From: Bacteroidota bacterium | GTDB taxonomy: Bacteria > Bacteroidota > Bacteroidia > Chitinophagales > Chitinophagaceae | DNA: 64,000 nucleotides | Assembly: GCA_029555415.1 (NCBI GenBank) | Contig: JAKPSI010000002.1 | Span: 1-64,000, forward strand | Reading direction: 5' to 3' | Shown: positions 8,677-16,611 of the stretch, piece after piece | How the letters are laid out: every line of letters begins with the position of its first letter | Numbering within the stretch: the first letter of the stretch is position 1 | Notes under the pieces: model-generated | Seen by the model: the letters and a program-made list of their open reading frames with translations, nothing else | What the model was told of the DNA's origin: nothing | Databases searched by the model: none | Position numbers and translations under genes: made by a program

Positions 8677-9114
8677 TTATCTATTGGGTAAATGATCTGG
8701 ATGAGTGGAAGTTATATAGCTGTTACTCATTGTGAGTGTAAGCAGAAAGAAACTTTCCCTGAGTGCTATAACACTGTGAGGAATTTTTTCATGCAACACC
8801 AGCATTTGCCCAGCTTCCATTGAAGCGGTATGGTCATTGGCAGTAAAATCGATTTTTCCGGCTATCACCTGAACACTGATGATTCCCTTTGCGGTGTGCG
8901 TTTTCAGTTCAGCATTTTCGTGCATACCCATCAGTACAATTCGCATTAAATCTGACTTGAAAATTGTGATTGCATTGTGGTCAGCTTCTACCCAGGGAGC
9001 CTCGCTTTTTATTTGTAACATAAGCTTATTCAAATCCATCTCCACCAACGGAGCATCTAACATGCGGTCACCTTCAGGTCGTTGAGGGGTTGCTTCATTT
9101 GATTTGTTTTCCAT
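8677..9114 (-). CDS. Cupin-domain protein
   Basis: 145-residue single-domain cupin. The barrel strands run from ~residue 50 to 135: VLMGMHENAELKTHTAKGII carries a histidine, FTANDHTASMEAGQMLVLHEKIPHSVIAL carries the second cupin motif with its histidine. The N-terminal 40 residues are acidic and probably flexible. Ligand and reaction cannot be read; such cupins act as metal-dependent dioxygenases or small-molecule sensors. It is the last gene of the leftward cbb3-hemoglobin-ferredoxin run, 39 bases after the short conserved gene at 9154, which suggests the same transcript. Confidence 0.8.
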   Translation of the reverse strand: MENKSNEATPQRPEGDRMLDAPLVEMDLNKLMLQIKSEAPWVEADHNAITIFKSDLMRIVLMGMHENAELKTHTAKGIISVQVIAGKIDFTANDHTASMEAGQMLVLHEKIPHSVIALRESFFLLTLTMSNSYITSTHPDHLPNR

Positions 9115-9153
9115 TGTGTAAAATTTTGTGCGTGGGGTAATTTAGTTGAATAC

Positions 9154-9462
9154 TTAATGATGCTGCTGTAGTCTGGCAACCAATTCGGTGGTTACATCGT
9201 CAGCGTAAATACCATATCCGTTTACCAGTGTTCCTTTAACATTGAACTTTTTAGAGGAGATAGCGTACAGAATAGACTGGTCATCGGGATTAGACTGGCC
9301 CTCAAAGCGGAATATTTTATCAATCTCAAAATCGTCATTTGATAATACAGTATTTGATTGATGGCAAACAATACAATCTTCCCTAATATTAAAATCCTGC
9401 GTATAGCCTTCTTTTTTTAAACCATTAATTGTTTCGGATAAGGTACCATAACTCTCTTTCAT
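9154..9462 (-). CDS. Short conserved Bacteroidota protein (often labelled phosphoribosylpyrophosphate synthetase)
   Basis: 102-residue soluble protein. It resembles, from memory, a family of about 100 residues in Bacteroidota with the layout TLSETINGLKKEGYTQDF, then a CIVC-type pair, then DDFEIDKIFRFEG and NPDDQSILYAISS, ending with GYGIYADD. Databases often call these phosphoribosylpyrophosphate synthetase, but the length is a third of a real PRPP synthetase and no PRPP loop is visible, so I regard that name as wrong. The two cysteines CIVC (residues ~31-34) could bind metal. It lies between the ferredoxin and cupin genes on the same strand. Function unknown. Confidence 0.7.
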   Translation of the reverse strand: MKESYGTLSETINGLKKEGYTQDFNIREDCIVCHQSNTVLSNDDFEIDKIFRFEGQSNPDDQSILYAISSKKFNVKGTLVNGYGIYADDVTTELVARLQQHH

Positions 9463-9570
9463 GCGTTGCTGTTTTAAATGTTTAAAAGAACTGAGGATAG
9501 TTATAAGTTACTACTATTATTGTACCAATCCAGATTAATCCTGTTAAAGAAGTAATGACAGCAATTAAAA

Positions 9571-9903
9571 TTACTCTCCCGCAATTTCAATTACAGCTCC
9601 ATTGAGATCTTCATTAATCAATAACTGGCAGGATAAACGAATGGGTTCATCCGCCAATGCTGCTTTGCCAATGGTTGCCGCTTCATTTCGCTCCATCACA
9701 TTGGCATTGCCTTTTAAACCAACTGCTTTAACCATACAGGTGGCGCACCGGCCCTGCCCGCCACACTCGCCAAAATTTTCCAGGTAAATGCTGTTGTTAA
9801 GCAGTACCATCAGGTTCCTGTATTGATGCAAATAAGTTTTTACAACATGTGCTTCACCGGCATTTATGATGGTAATGGCTATTTCTTTTCTTTCATCATT
9901 CAT
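9571..9903 (-). CDS. [2Fe-2S] ferredoxin
   Basis: 110-residue soluble electron carrier. Ligand cysteines are C-x5-C-x2-C in GECGGQGRCATC (residues ~46-56) and a fourth in IRLSCQLLI (residue ~89), the adrenodoxin/plant arrangement. It starts 2 bases after the stop of the truncated hemoglobin gene, so translation is almost certainly coupled. The neighbourhood suggests it passes electrons to the hemoglobin, for example for NO dioxygenation; this is inference. No ferredoxin reductase is in the operon, so electrons must come from elsewhere. Confidence 0.9.
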   Translation of the reverse strand: MNDERKEIAITIINAGEAHVVKTYLHQYRNLMVLLNNSIYLENFGECGGQGRCATCMVKAVGLKGNANVMERNEAATIGKAALADEPIRLSCQLLINEDLNGAVIEIAGE

Positions 9904-9905
9904 GC

Positions 9906-10301
9906 CTATACCAGATTTTTAATACCCACCTTTTTATAATGTGCTATTTTTATTTCAAACATTTCGGCCATTTTTGTGGCACGCCATTTTGCTTCTGTTG
10001 CTTTTTCGCCAGTGAATAATTCGTCCACAGTTGGAACGAACAACTCCATCCATTTTAAAAAATGTTGGTGGCCAACAGGTAATTGGGCATGTGGGGGAAA
10101 GGGGCTACCAAAATAAGTATGTTCTCCCAGTAAAACGGTTTGCCAAAAACGGTACATTTTTTCAAGGTGTTCCGGCCAGCGATTTTGAATGCGTTCATTA
10201 AAGATGGAGCCCAATAATTCATCCACCCTTATTTTTTCATAAAATCGATCCACCAATAATTTTACATCTTCTATAGTAAGAATATCCTGCTTCATTGTCA
10301 T
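9906..10301 (-). CDS. Group III truncated hemoglobin
   Basis: 131-residue heme protein that binds O2 or NO in the cytoplasm. The group III pattern is clear: EKMYRFWQTVLLG, the proximal histidine region LPVGHQHFLKWMELF, and the end TVDELFTGEKATEAKWRATKMAEMF. I start at ATG 10301, whose A is shared with the stop of the upstream gene (TAATG); an ATG two codons later is possible. A longer frame to 10373 lies entirely inside the previous gene. It is embedded in the cbb3 oxidase operon, directly ahead of a ferredoxin, which fits a job in NO or oxygen handling. A second member of this family is at 62357. Confidence 0.92.
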   Translation of the reverse strand: MTMKQDILTIEDVKLLVDRFYEKIRVDELLGSIFNERIQNRWPEHLEKMYRFWQTVLLGEHTYFGSPFPPHAQLPVGHQHFLKWMELFVPTVDELFTGEKATEAKWRATKMAEMFEIKIAHYKKVGIKNLV

Positions 10302-10708
10302 TAAGGTTTCAGTGATAAATAGGTGAATAGATAATATAATGCCCACCCTGCAAAACCAATGATCAATATCCATACCCAGGAAGGAATGCTTTTAGGTGTT
10401 TCACTTCCCTCTATTAAAAACATCTTTTGGTCACCTTTACCGTAAGCATTAATCATAATGGGCAATACCCCATCCACTACTGCATTTTCGCGTATTCCTT
10501 CCACATCAATTGCAGGGCCATTTCTTACTTCAAAGGGAATGAGCCTGACGCCTTCTTTGCCTGTAGGGTCTTTACTTACAATTTTAAGTGTATGTTTACC
10601 ATCTACCAGTTTAAGGGTGTCAAGTTCAAAATTCACCGGTGACGTAAAGGCGGCAACGGGCTGCTCTTCATCGTCTATAAAAACAATTATTTTGCTTTTA
10701 TCTTCCAT
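10301..10708 (-). CDS. Membrane-anchored protein of the cbb3 operon, function unknown
   Basis: 135-residue protein. Residues 1-100 form an all-beta, probably Ig-like domain (IIVFIDDEEQPVAAF, GKHTLKIVSKDPTGKEG, IPFEVRNGPAI); residues 109-128 are one membrane helix (WVWILIIGFAGWALYYLF). There is no N-terminal signal peptide, so orientation is open. Start chosen at ATG 10708, one base after the upstream stop. It overlaps the hemoglobin start by one base. It may be an assembly factor or small subunit of the oxidase in the manner of CcoH, but I do not recognise it as that family. Confidence 0.65.
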   Translation of the reverse strand: MEDKSKIIVFIDDEEQPVAAFTSPVNFELDTLKLVDGKHTLKIVSKDPTGKEGVRLIPFEVRNGPAIDVEGIRENAVVDGVLPIMINAYGKGDQKMFLIEGSETPKSIPSWVWILIIGFAGWALYYLFTYLSLKP

Positions 10709-10709
10709 G

Positions 10710-10970
10710 TTAGTCAATATTTAATATCAAATGTTTGATGTGTGTAACTGATTTTTCGCCGGGCCTTACCAACCATTTTATCGAAAAGAAAAGCGTGACG
10801 ATAACAATAACGGTTATTGCCGATATGATCAGAAAATCCCAATTGCTTTGTGGGCCTGTGCCATGTGTTATACCCCGTAAATACCTGGGTTGAGCTATTT
10901 CACAAGTAGGGCAGGCAAAAGCCAATAACTCTGTTACCAGCATAGTAACGATCAGCAGTATCTTTTTCAT
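10710..10970 (-). CDS. Small membrane protein with CPTC motif, cbb3 operon
   Basis: 86-residue protein with a signal-peptide-like N-terminus (residues 1-20, ending LLAFA), a CPTC motif at residues ~20-24, a short exposed stretch containing PRYLRGITHGTG, and a C-terminal membrane helix (DFLIISAITVIVIVTLFFSIKW). The CPTC pair could carry metal or do thiol exchange outside the membrane, for instance copper delivery to the oxidase; that is inference. Start taken at ATG 10970 giving Met-Lys-Lys. It lies between the cytochrome c subunit gene and the Ig-like membrane protein in one operon. Confidence 0.65.
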   Translation of the reverse strand: MKKILLIVTMLVTELLAFACPTCEIAQPRYLRGITHGTGPQSNWDFLIISAITVIVIVTLFFSIKWLVRPGEKSVTHIKHLILNID

Positions 10971-11007
10971 TGTAATCAATTTAATGTTATGTACTTGTTT
11001 GCTGCTT

Positions 11008-12012
11008 TTATTTAGGAGCCTGAAGTTTTACAAAATCCATGATCTTTTTTATCTCTTCCTCAGTTACTTTTTTTGCATTATTGCCCCAGGTGCTGCGTTC
11101 GTGATTCAAAATGGCAGTTACTTCTGCAGAACTTAAACTGGCATTTGTGCCAACCGGTGGCATCACGCCAAAGCCTGGCCGTCCACTGTAGCCGTTCATG
11201 ATGATACCCACATATAATTCCAGGTTATCTCCATTAACAACCGGGCTGCCTTTTAATGGAGGGAAGGCACCGGGTAAACCCTCACCATTTGACTGATGGC
11301 AACTCTGGCAGTTAGCAGTGTATAATGTAGTGCCATTCAGTTCTTTTGTTGCACCAGTTGCACCCGCCGTTTCCTGTTGCCGTTTATACAGGAAATCCGA
11401 AGCTGGCGTACCATCGGGCAGTTTAACCTGTTTAAGCGATTGCAGGTAAGCTATCAAATAGAGTGCATCTTTTGTTGCTACCACTTTCCCTTCCTCACCA
11501 TTCAGGTAAGCTACAGGAACATTCACGATTACATCGCTTTTTGCAGGTTGTTTTTTAATGGTAAATAGCCATGAGTAAGCAGGCATGATAGACTCTTTTA
11601 CAACGGTTCTCGGATTAAATAAATGTACTAAATTCCAATCCTTACTTGGTTGCCGGTTACCTACATCGGTAAGGTCAGGCCCCGTACGTTCAGTACCCAT
11701 TAATGTAGCCGTATTGCGCCAAATATCTGTACGATGTATGTCTGCATAATCTGCTGCTAAACCCGGCCTTGATCCCCACATTTTATCCATATCCACATTT
11801 CGTACCTGCTGCGTATGACAGGCTACGCAACCATTGGCAATGTAAATGTTTTTGCCTTTTACGGCATCTGCACTTAAAGGTTCTGCCCCTGGTAAAGGCT
11901 TATTATTTTTCTGATTATTCAGCGCAGGCAGAATGGCTACCAAAATGGTTAACCCTGCGAAAAATAGGAATGCTGTTCTGAAAAGCTTTTTATGATTATT
12001 GAAAAATTCCAT
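11008..12012 (-). CDS. ccoO: cbb3-type oxidase cytochrome c subunit, CcoO fused to a CcoP-like domain
   Basis: 334 residues. One N-terminal membrane helix (residues ~11-29), then a CcoO-type monoheme domain with CVACH (residues 62-66) followed by the CcoO-specific stretch QQVRNVDMDKMWGSRP and an HRTDIWRN segment, then after a linker a second class I cytochrome c domain with CQSCH (residues ~235-239) and axial methionine in FGVMPPVG. So two hemes carry electrons to the CcoN core. Usual operons encode CcoO and the diheme CcoP separately; here one protein seems to do both jobs. It follows ccoN by 20 bases. Confidence 0.85.
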   Translation of the reverse strand: MEFFNNHKKLFRTAFLFFAGLTILVAILPALNNQKNNKPLPGAEPLSADAVKGKNIYIANGCVACHTQQVRNVDMDKMWGSRPGLAADYADIHRTDIWRNTATLMGTERTGPDLTDVGNRQPSKDWNLVHLFNPRTVVKESIMPAYSWLFTIKKQPAKSDVIVNVPVAYLNGEEGKVVATKDALYLIAYLQSLKQVKLPDGTPASDFLYKRQQETAGATGATKELNGTTLYTANCQSCHQSNGEGLPGAFPPLKGSPVVNGDNLELYVGIIMNGYSGRPGFGVMPPVGTNASLSSAEVTAILNHERSTWGNNAKKVTEEEIKKIMDFVKLQAPK

Positions 12013-12032
12013 TTGTACTGTATAAAAATTAA

Positions 12033-14216
12033 TTAATCATTTTTTGTTTCGGCCGGAATCAATTGTCCTAATTTTTCCAGCGCTGCTTCTTTTACATCAA
12101 CCGTTTCATATTTGCTAATCATTTTATAAAAATTGAAAGCAAAGAAAATATGCGACAACCACATAAGGCTGCCACCGATAGCCCGCCATAACCAGTATGG
12201 TGCCATGTGTACAACCGAGTCAATAAATGGTTTTCCGGCTATCCACATTTGCCCCCTTAATGTACTGCCAATCATCAGCGGCACAGTGTAAAACAGCAGC
12301 CCTATAAGTGCTAACCAAAAGTGAGCACCCACTGTTATTTGTGGGGCTTCTTTACCGGTAAGCCTGGGAATCACTGCATACATACCAGCCCACAGAAAAA
12401 AGCAAATGATACCATACATAGTAAGGTGAGAATGGGCAACAGTAAAGTCTGTAAAATGCCACATGAGGTTAGTGGAACGGAATGCCTCTGCAGTGCCCTG
12501 CAACGAACCGGTAAAATAAAATATAATACCCACCAGGAAAAAAGGCAGTGTATAACTTCCGGCAATTTTATGCCATGCGCCTTTGAATGTCATGATAAAA
12601 TTAGTGGTGCCTGCCACAACAGGAATTACCATACCAACACTGCCAACGATAGCGATGGTTTGCAACCACCAGGGGATAGCACTAAATACAAAATGGTGTG
12701 TGCCGATCAGCGTATAAAATAAAATCTGTGTCCAGAAGGCAAGTATGCCGAGGCTATAGGAATAGATAGGCCTGTTTAATTGCTGCGGAAGCATATAGTA
12801 AACGATGCCCAATGTAAAGAGCATAAACCACATGCCTACACCCTGGTGCATATAATAGCCCTGAATTATTGTTTCTCCAAGGCCATCCTGCCAAATGGGA
12901 ACATAAGCTACAACAGTAATGGTTAAAGCGAACATAATGGCAGAAACGATGTACCAGTTGGAAATGTAAATTTCTTTTGTTTTTCGTTTTGCAATGGTTT
13001 GAATAAAATTGATCAGGGTAAGTATCAGCCCGATACCGAATAATAACATTACTGGCCAAATGTATTCCCGGTATTCGCCACCACCATTGTTAATACCCGC
13101 CATTAAAAAGAGCGTTCCAAGAATAACTGCGGCATTAATGAGGTAGAGGGCATACCATCCTTTTTTAATACTTGCCAATGGAGCATTGCTTACCATGGGA
13201 ACAATGTAATAACCTAACCCGAGCATTCCCAACGATGCCCAACCCCAAAATACAGCATTGGTATGAACAGGACGAAGCCGGCCAAAACTCAACCAACTGA
13301 AATGGTCTGCATCTGGTGCAACAAATTTAATACCCACATATTCACCAATGGTTGTACCAAATAGCAGCCACAATGCGGCACATCCAAAATACCACAAAAT
13401 GAGTTTGGATAATTGCGGATCTATGTTGGGACGTTTCTGCGCTTTCTTTTTACGGGCAATAAAATTAATATACCCCTCTGTTTCAATATTACCCACCAAC
13501 CCCTTTTTATCTACCGGTTCCTGGTCACCTGATAATTCATGATGGGTAAGTTTATAATCCAGTGCGGCTTTTCTTTTTGCCAGTGCTTCATTAGCTTCTT
13601 CTTCAGTTAAGGTAGACAGATAATCCGCAAACAGTGCCGCTTCTTCAAGGTCTTGCCTGTTTCGGTGTTTCCGTAGCATATTGGATAACTTTACAATCAT
13701 CAGCACTATGGCTGCTAATATGGGGATCATGATCAGCGTAATAGTTATTAAGATACCGCCTTCACTGAATATACCTGCATTTGTTGCTTTAGTTTGAGCA
13801 TATACTGAATGACCCGGAAATAACGATGCCAGTAATGTAATGACAATTATCAAAACACCTTTTATACTTCCTGAACTTTGTGCGTTATTATTTAAACCTT
13901 TCTGTTGGTGTTTGAGTTCTAATACCTTTTCTATCTGGTTACTATTCATGTTTTTTAAATACTTTTCAAATTGATGGGTGCTTCTTCCCGTCTTTTTATT
14001 CCTGATTTTAGCAACAAGTCCCTTTGCCTCAAAAGAAAGTAAGAGCACTGCAACAAGAACAATCAGTAACACTATCACTAACAAAACAATAAGGCCTGTA
14101 TCATTTGGGGAAGACGAAATTCCGGCAGATTCCGTTTGTGCCAGCATTGTTATTGGCGAACATATAAAACCAGGCAATAGCCATTGTAGCCGACTTTTTT
14201 TAAAACAAACTTGCAT
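12033..14216 (-). CDS. ccoN: cbb3-type cytochrome c oxidase catalytic subunit CcoN with long N-terminal extension
   Basis: Heme-copper oxidase core that reduces O2 to water, high-affinity type. 727 residues, against about 480 for a plain CcoN. The core starts near residue 265; ligand histidines are in RLRPVHTNAVFWGW, YYMHQGVGMW, IGTHHFVFSAIP and TDFTVAHSHLTMYG, all intact. The first ~245 residues hold two similar modules, each with a signal-like hydrophobic run ending in AQT (residues 26-28 and 140-142), a second hydrophobic helix (41-62 and 154-177), and a charged amphipathic stretch. First gene of the leftward oxidase operon; the motif at 14235-14251 lies 18 bases before its start. Confidence 0.9.
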   Translation of the reverse strand: MQVCFKKSRLQWLLPGFICSPITMLAQTESAGISSSPNDTGLIVLLVIVLLIVLVAVLLLSFEAKGLVAKIRNKKTGRSTHQFEKYLKNMNSNQIEKVLELKHQQKGLNNNAQSSGSIKGVLIIVITLLASLFPGHSVYAQTKATNAGIFSEGGILITITLIMIPILAAIVLMIVKLSNMLRKHRNRQDLEEAALFADYLSTLTEEEANEALAKRKAALDYKLTHHELSGDQEPVDKKGLVGNIETEGYINFIARKKKAQKRPNIDPQLSKLILWYFGCAALWLLFGTTIGEYVGIKFVAPDADHFSWLSFGRLRPVHTNAVFWGWASLGMLGLGYYIVPMVSNAPLASIKKGWYALYLINAAVILGTLFLMAGINNGGGEYREYIWPVMLLFGIGLILTLINFIQTIAKRKTKEIYISNWYIVSAIMFALTITVVAYVPIWQDGLGETIIQGYYMHQGVGMWFMLFTLGIVYYMLPQQLNRPIYSYSLGILAFWTQILFYTLIGTHHFVFSAIPWWLQTIAIVGSVGMVIPVVAGTTNFIMTFKGAWHKIAGSYTLPFFLVGIIFYFTGSLQGTAEAFRSTNLMWHFTDFTVAHSHLTMYGIICFFLWAGMYAVIPRLTGKEAPQITVGAHFWLALIGLLFYTVPLMIGSTLRGQMWIAGKPFIDSVVHMAPYWLWRAIGGSLMWLSHIFFAFNFYKMISKYETVDVKEAALEKLGQLIPAETKND

Positions 14217-14234
14217 ATAAAATAATTTAAGACC

Positions 14235-14251
14235 TTTTACTCATCTACTTA
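14235..14251 (-). promoter_or_regulatory. 17-bp motif upstream of ccoN, shared with the Rrf2 gene
   Basis: On the minus strand TAAGTAGATGAGTAAAA. The same 17 bases with one change occur at 14746-14762 in front of the adjacent Rrf2 gene, in the same orientation. A probable binding site of that regulator, placed right in the ccoN promoter or leader. Confidence 0.5.
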
Positions 14252-14261
14252 AATAAAAAAA

Positions 14262-14693
14262 TTATCGCTTTAAATATTTTTCTCCCAATTCCAAAGCCGT
14301 GTTATAATCGCCCAGTTTGGCATTTTGCAGCATTACCTTGATGTGCTTTCTGACAACAACAAACTCCTCATGAACAGGACAAGGCATTTTTGCCGAGCAA
14401 CTTTTTAATCCTAAACCACACCCTGTAAATAATTTATCACCGTCAATGGCATTTACAATATCAGCAAGACTTTTCTTTAAACCTGCTTTGTCCAGGTAAA
14501 ATCCACCGGTAGGCCCTTTGGAAGATAATACCAATCCTTTCTTTCCCAGATCCTGTAATATTTTAGCAATAAAAGGCTCAGGGGAATCAATCGCTTTGGC
14601 AATTTGCTTTACCCCAACCTTGCTGTCGTTCTTTGATTTTTGTGCTACAAAAAGCATTGCCCTGATCGCATATTCGCAGGTTTTTGATACCAT
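14262..14693 (-). CDS. Rrf2-family repressor with Fe-S cysteines, next to the cbb3 operon
   Basis: 143-residue regulator. Winged helix: CEYAIRAMLFVAQ at the start, SPEPFIAKILQDLGKKG as recognition region, SSKGPTGGFYL as wing. The cluster loop has C-x6-C-x5-C (CGLGLKSCSAKMPC), the same spacing as the Rrf2 protein at 6558, so the two are paralogs that may both sense NO or Fe-S supply. Start at ATG 14693 gives the normal family N-terminus; a frame to 14729 adds an unlikely extension. It lies 46 bases upstream of ccoN on the same strand and probably controls it and itself through the shared 17-bp motif. Confidence 0.88.
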   Translation of the reverse strand: MVSKTCEYAIRAMLFVAQKSKNDSKVGVKQIAKAIDSPEPFIAKILQDLGKKGLVLSSKGPTGGFYLDKAGLKKSLADIVNAIDGDKLFTGCGLGLKSCSAKMPCPVHEEFVVVRKHIKVMLQNAKLGDYNTALELGEKYLKR

Positions 14694-14745
14694 TTTGTTG
14701 TTTTTATTCAGCGCAAAGATAAAAAACAATTTGTAATAAAAGAGT

Positions 14746-14762
14746 TTTTACTCCTCTACTTA
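14746..14762 (-). promoter_or_regulatory. 17-bp motif upstream of the cbb3-linked Rrf2 gene
   Basis: On the minus strand TAAGTAGAGGAGTAAAA, 16 of 17 bases equal to the site at 14235-14251. It overlaps the inverted repeat GAGT-TTTT-ACTC at 14742-14753, a plausible dimer site. It lies 53 bases before the Rrf2 start codon, which fits autoregulation. Confidence 0.5.
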
Positions 14763-14811
14763 TTTTCATTTTTGTCTTTTTTTGCACCTGCAAATATTTC
14801 TCTTTCCTATT

Positions 14812-16536
14812 TTATTGTTTCCCCATCTTTTTCATCAATTTTCTACCATGTACCATTATTTTTTGTGTTCGTTTAGGCGATTCATAACTATGCTCTTTCA
14901 GTTTTTGATCGCTGTAATATTTTAAGATAGCAGTTGAAGTAATTTCACCTACAGGCTGCATGTTGGCTTTGTTATCCAACACCAATAATGTGTCCAGGTT
15001 ATATTTACCTAGCATTTCTGCTGCAAGACCAGCATCATCCGTTTTATAAACATAAGGCATGTTGGTAATGCCGGTAGGAATCTCTGTTATCAATTCCTCC
15101 ACATTGGCTCCATGCAGCACATCGGGTTCATAAGCATCTGGCGTTTTTACTCCCCTACGGATAATTTTCTCCGTCATGATGCTGCCCTTCATAAAGAAAA
15201 AGGAAACAAAGTATGCTGCTGAACAAGCCCCCAGCAATGGTAACAACCCATTTATCTGGCCCGTGGTTTCCAGGGCAAATACAACGGAGGTAAGGAATGC
15301 CCTTGAAGCTCCCGCAAACATAGCTGCCATGCCTATTAACGCTGCAGTGGGCAGATTGATACCTAAAGAGGGGAAAGCATGCAATGTAAGGCTACCAAGT
15401 AACACACCCAATGCGCCGCCAATTGTAAACAAGGGTGCCAACGTGCCACCGGAAGTACCACTGCCCAGGGAAATAACCCAGGAGATATATTTAAGAAAGC
15501 AAAGTGAAAGCAACATCGCCAATGGCAAATTTCCTTTTAGCAAATCCTGAATATTGTCATACCCAACACCCATTGTTCGTGGTGCAAAATAGCCTGTTAC
15601 ACCTACAACAACCGCACCTATTGCCGGCCACCACATCCAGTGAATGGGTAATTTTTCAAACAGGTCTTCTACCGCATACACCGACCTGGAAACAAAGGTT
15701 GCAATTATCCCAATCAGCAAGCCTAATAAAATATAAATAATCAATGCACTGTTTGTTGGAACCGGGATGGAAGGCATGGCGAATACGGGGCTCGATTCAA
15801 ATAAAAAAATATGCATACCAGCCCCCGTGATGCAGGCCAAAGCAACCGGAATAATTGACCTCGGTGAAAACTCAAACAACAATAATTCGATGGCCAGTAA
15901 AATTGCGGCCAGCGGGCTGCCAAAAATAGCTGCCATACCAGCACAGGCACCTGCGGTTAAAATGATTTTTCTTTCGGCGGGCGATATGTGCATGGCCTGG
16001 CCTGTTAAAGATCCCAAGGCACCTCCTGTAGCAATGATCGGCCCTTCTGCTCCAAACGGGCCTCCGGTACCTATAGATATGGCGGCAGACAAAGGTTTTA
16101 AAAAAGTAATAATCGGGGGGATTTTGCTGTCTTCTAAAATAATTTTTTCCATTGCTTCTGGAATGCCATGCCCTCTTATCGCCTTTGAACCATACCTCGC
16201 CATCAGCCCTACCAGGATACTGCCTGCTATTGGAATAAAAATTACCAACCAGCCTAACTGATTGCCTGCAGGAGAAGATAATTCGATTGAAAACCTGCCA
16301 TAGAATGCTATGTTCGTAATGAGTCCAATTAACGCAACCAGTAATTTTGCAATAAAGCCAATCAACAGGGCATTGATAACAGCCTGGATACTCAGATAGA
16401 AAACCCGTTTATTTACAGGCGCTTTTCTGATGGCTTCTTTTTTGCCAAATAGCTGAAATAGTGTTGGTGAAACCGGTGTGCTTTCATCAATTCTCGATAT
16501 GGTATTAAAATCTACTTTTTTGCAAATGTATTGCAT
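14812..16536 (-). CDS. CLC-family chloride channel / H+-Cl- antiporter with C-terminal CBS-like domain
   Basis: 574-residue inner-membrane protein. CLC selectivity motifs are present: RGHGIPEAMEK, then GGPFGAEGPII which keeps the gating glutamate, then SGTSGGTLAPLFTIGG. About ten or more membrane helices cover residues 50-440; residues ~480-550 form a CBS-like regulatory region (TSTAILKYYSD at its end). The gating glutamate suggests an antiporter and not a pure channel. It diverges from the four-cysteine Fnr-like gene at 16612 over 75 bases. A link to acid or anion stress during nitrite/NO metabolism is possible but unproven. Confidence 0.88.
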   Translation of the reverse strand: MQYICKKVDFNTISRIDESTPVSPTLFQLFGKKEAIRKAPVNKRVFYLSIQAVINALLIGFIAKLLVALIGLITNIAFYGRFSIELSSPAGNQLGWLVIFIPIAGSILVGLMARYGSKAIRGHGIPEAMEKIILEDSKIPPIITFLKPLSAAISIGTGGPFGAEGPIIATGGALGSLTGQAMHISPAERKIILTAGACAGMAAIFGSPLAAILLAIELLLFEFSPRSIIPVALACITGAGMHIFLFESSPVFAMPSIPVPTNSALIIYILLGLLIGIIATFVSRSVYAVEDLFEKLPIHWMWWPAIGAVVVGVTGYFAPRTMGVGYDNIQDLLKGNLPLAMLLSLCFLKYISWVISLGSGTSGGTLAPLFTIGGALGVLLGSLTLHAFPSLGINLPTAALIGMAAMFAGASRAFLTSVVFALETTGQINGLLPLLGACSAAYFVSFFFMKGSIMTEKIIRRGVKTPDAYEPDVLHGANVEELITEIPTGITNMPYVYKTDDAGLAAEMLGKYNLDTLLVLDNKANMQPVGEITSTAILKYYSDQKLKEHSYESPKRTQKIMVHGRKLMKKMGKQ

Positions 16537-16611
16537 AAACCATATTTTAACTAATTTTGCTGTAAATAAATCACGCTAAGTATTACCTAAGCAATATTTT
16601 AAATTTTACGA

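Noticed and set aside
9154-9462. Phosphoribosylpyrophosphate synthetase
   Set aside because: Only 102 residues and no PRPP-binding loop; the name seems a database error.
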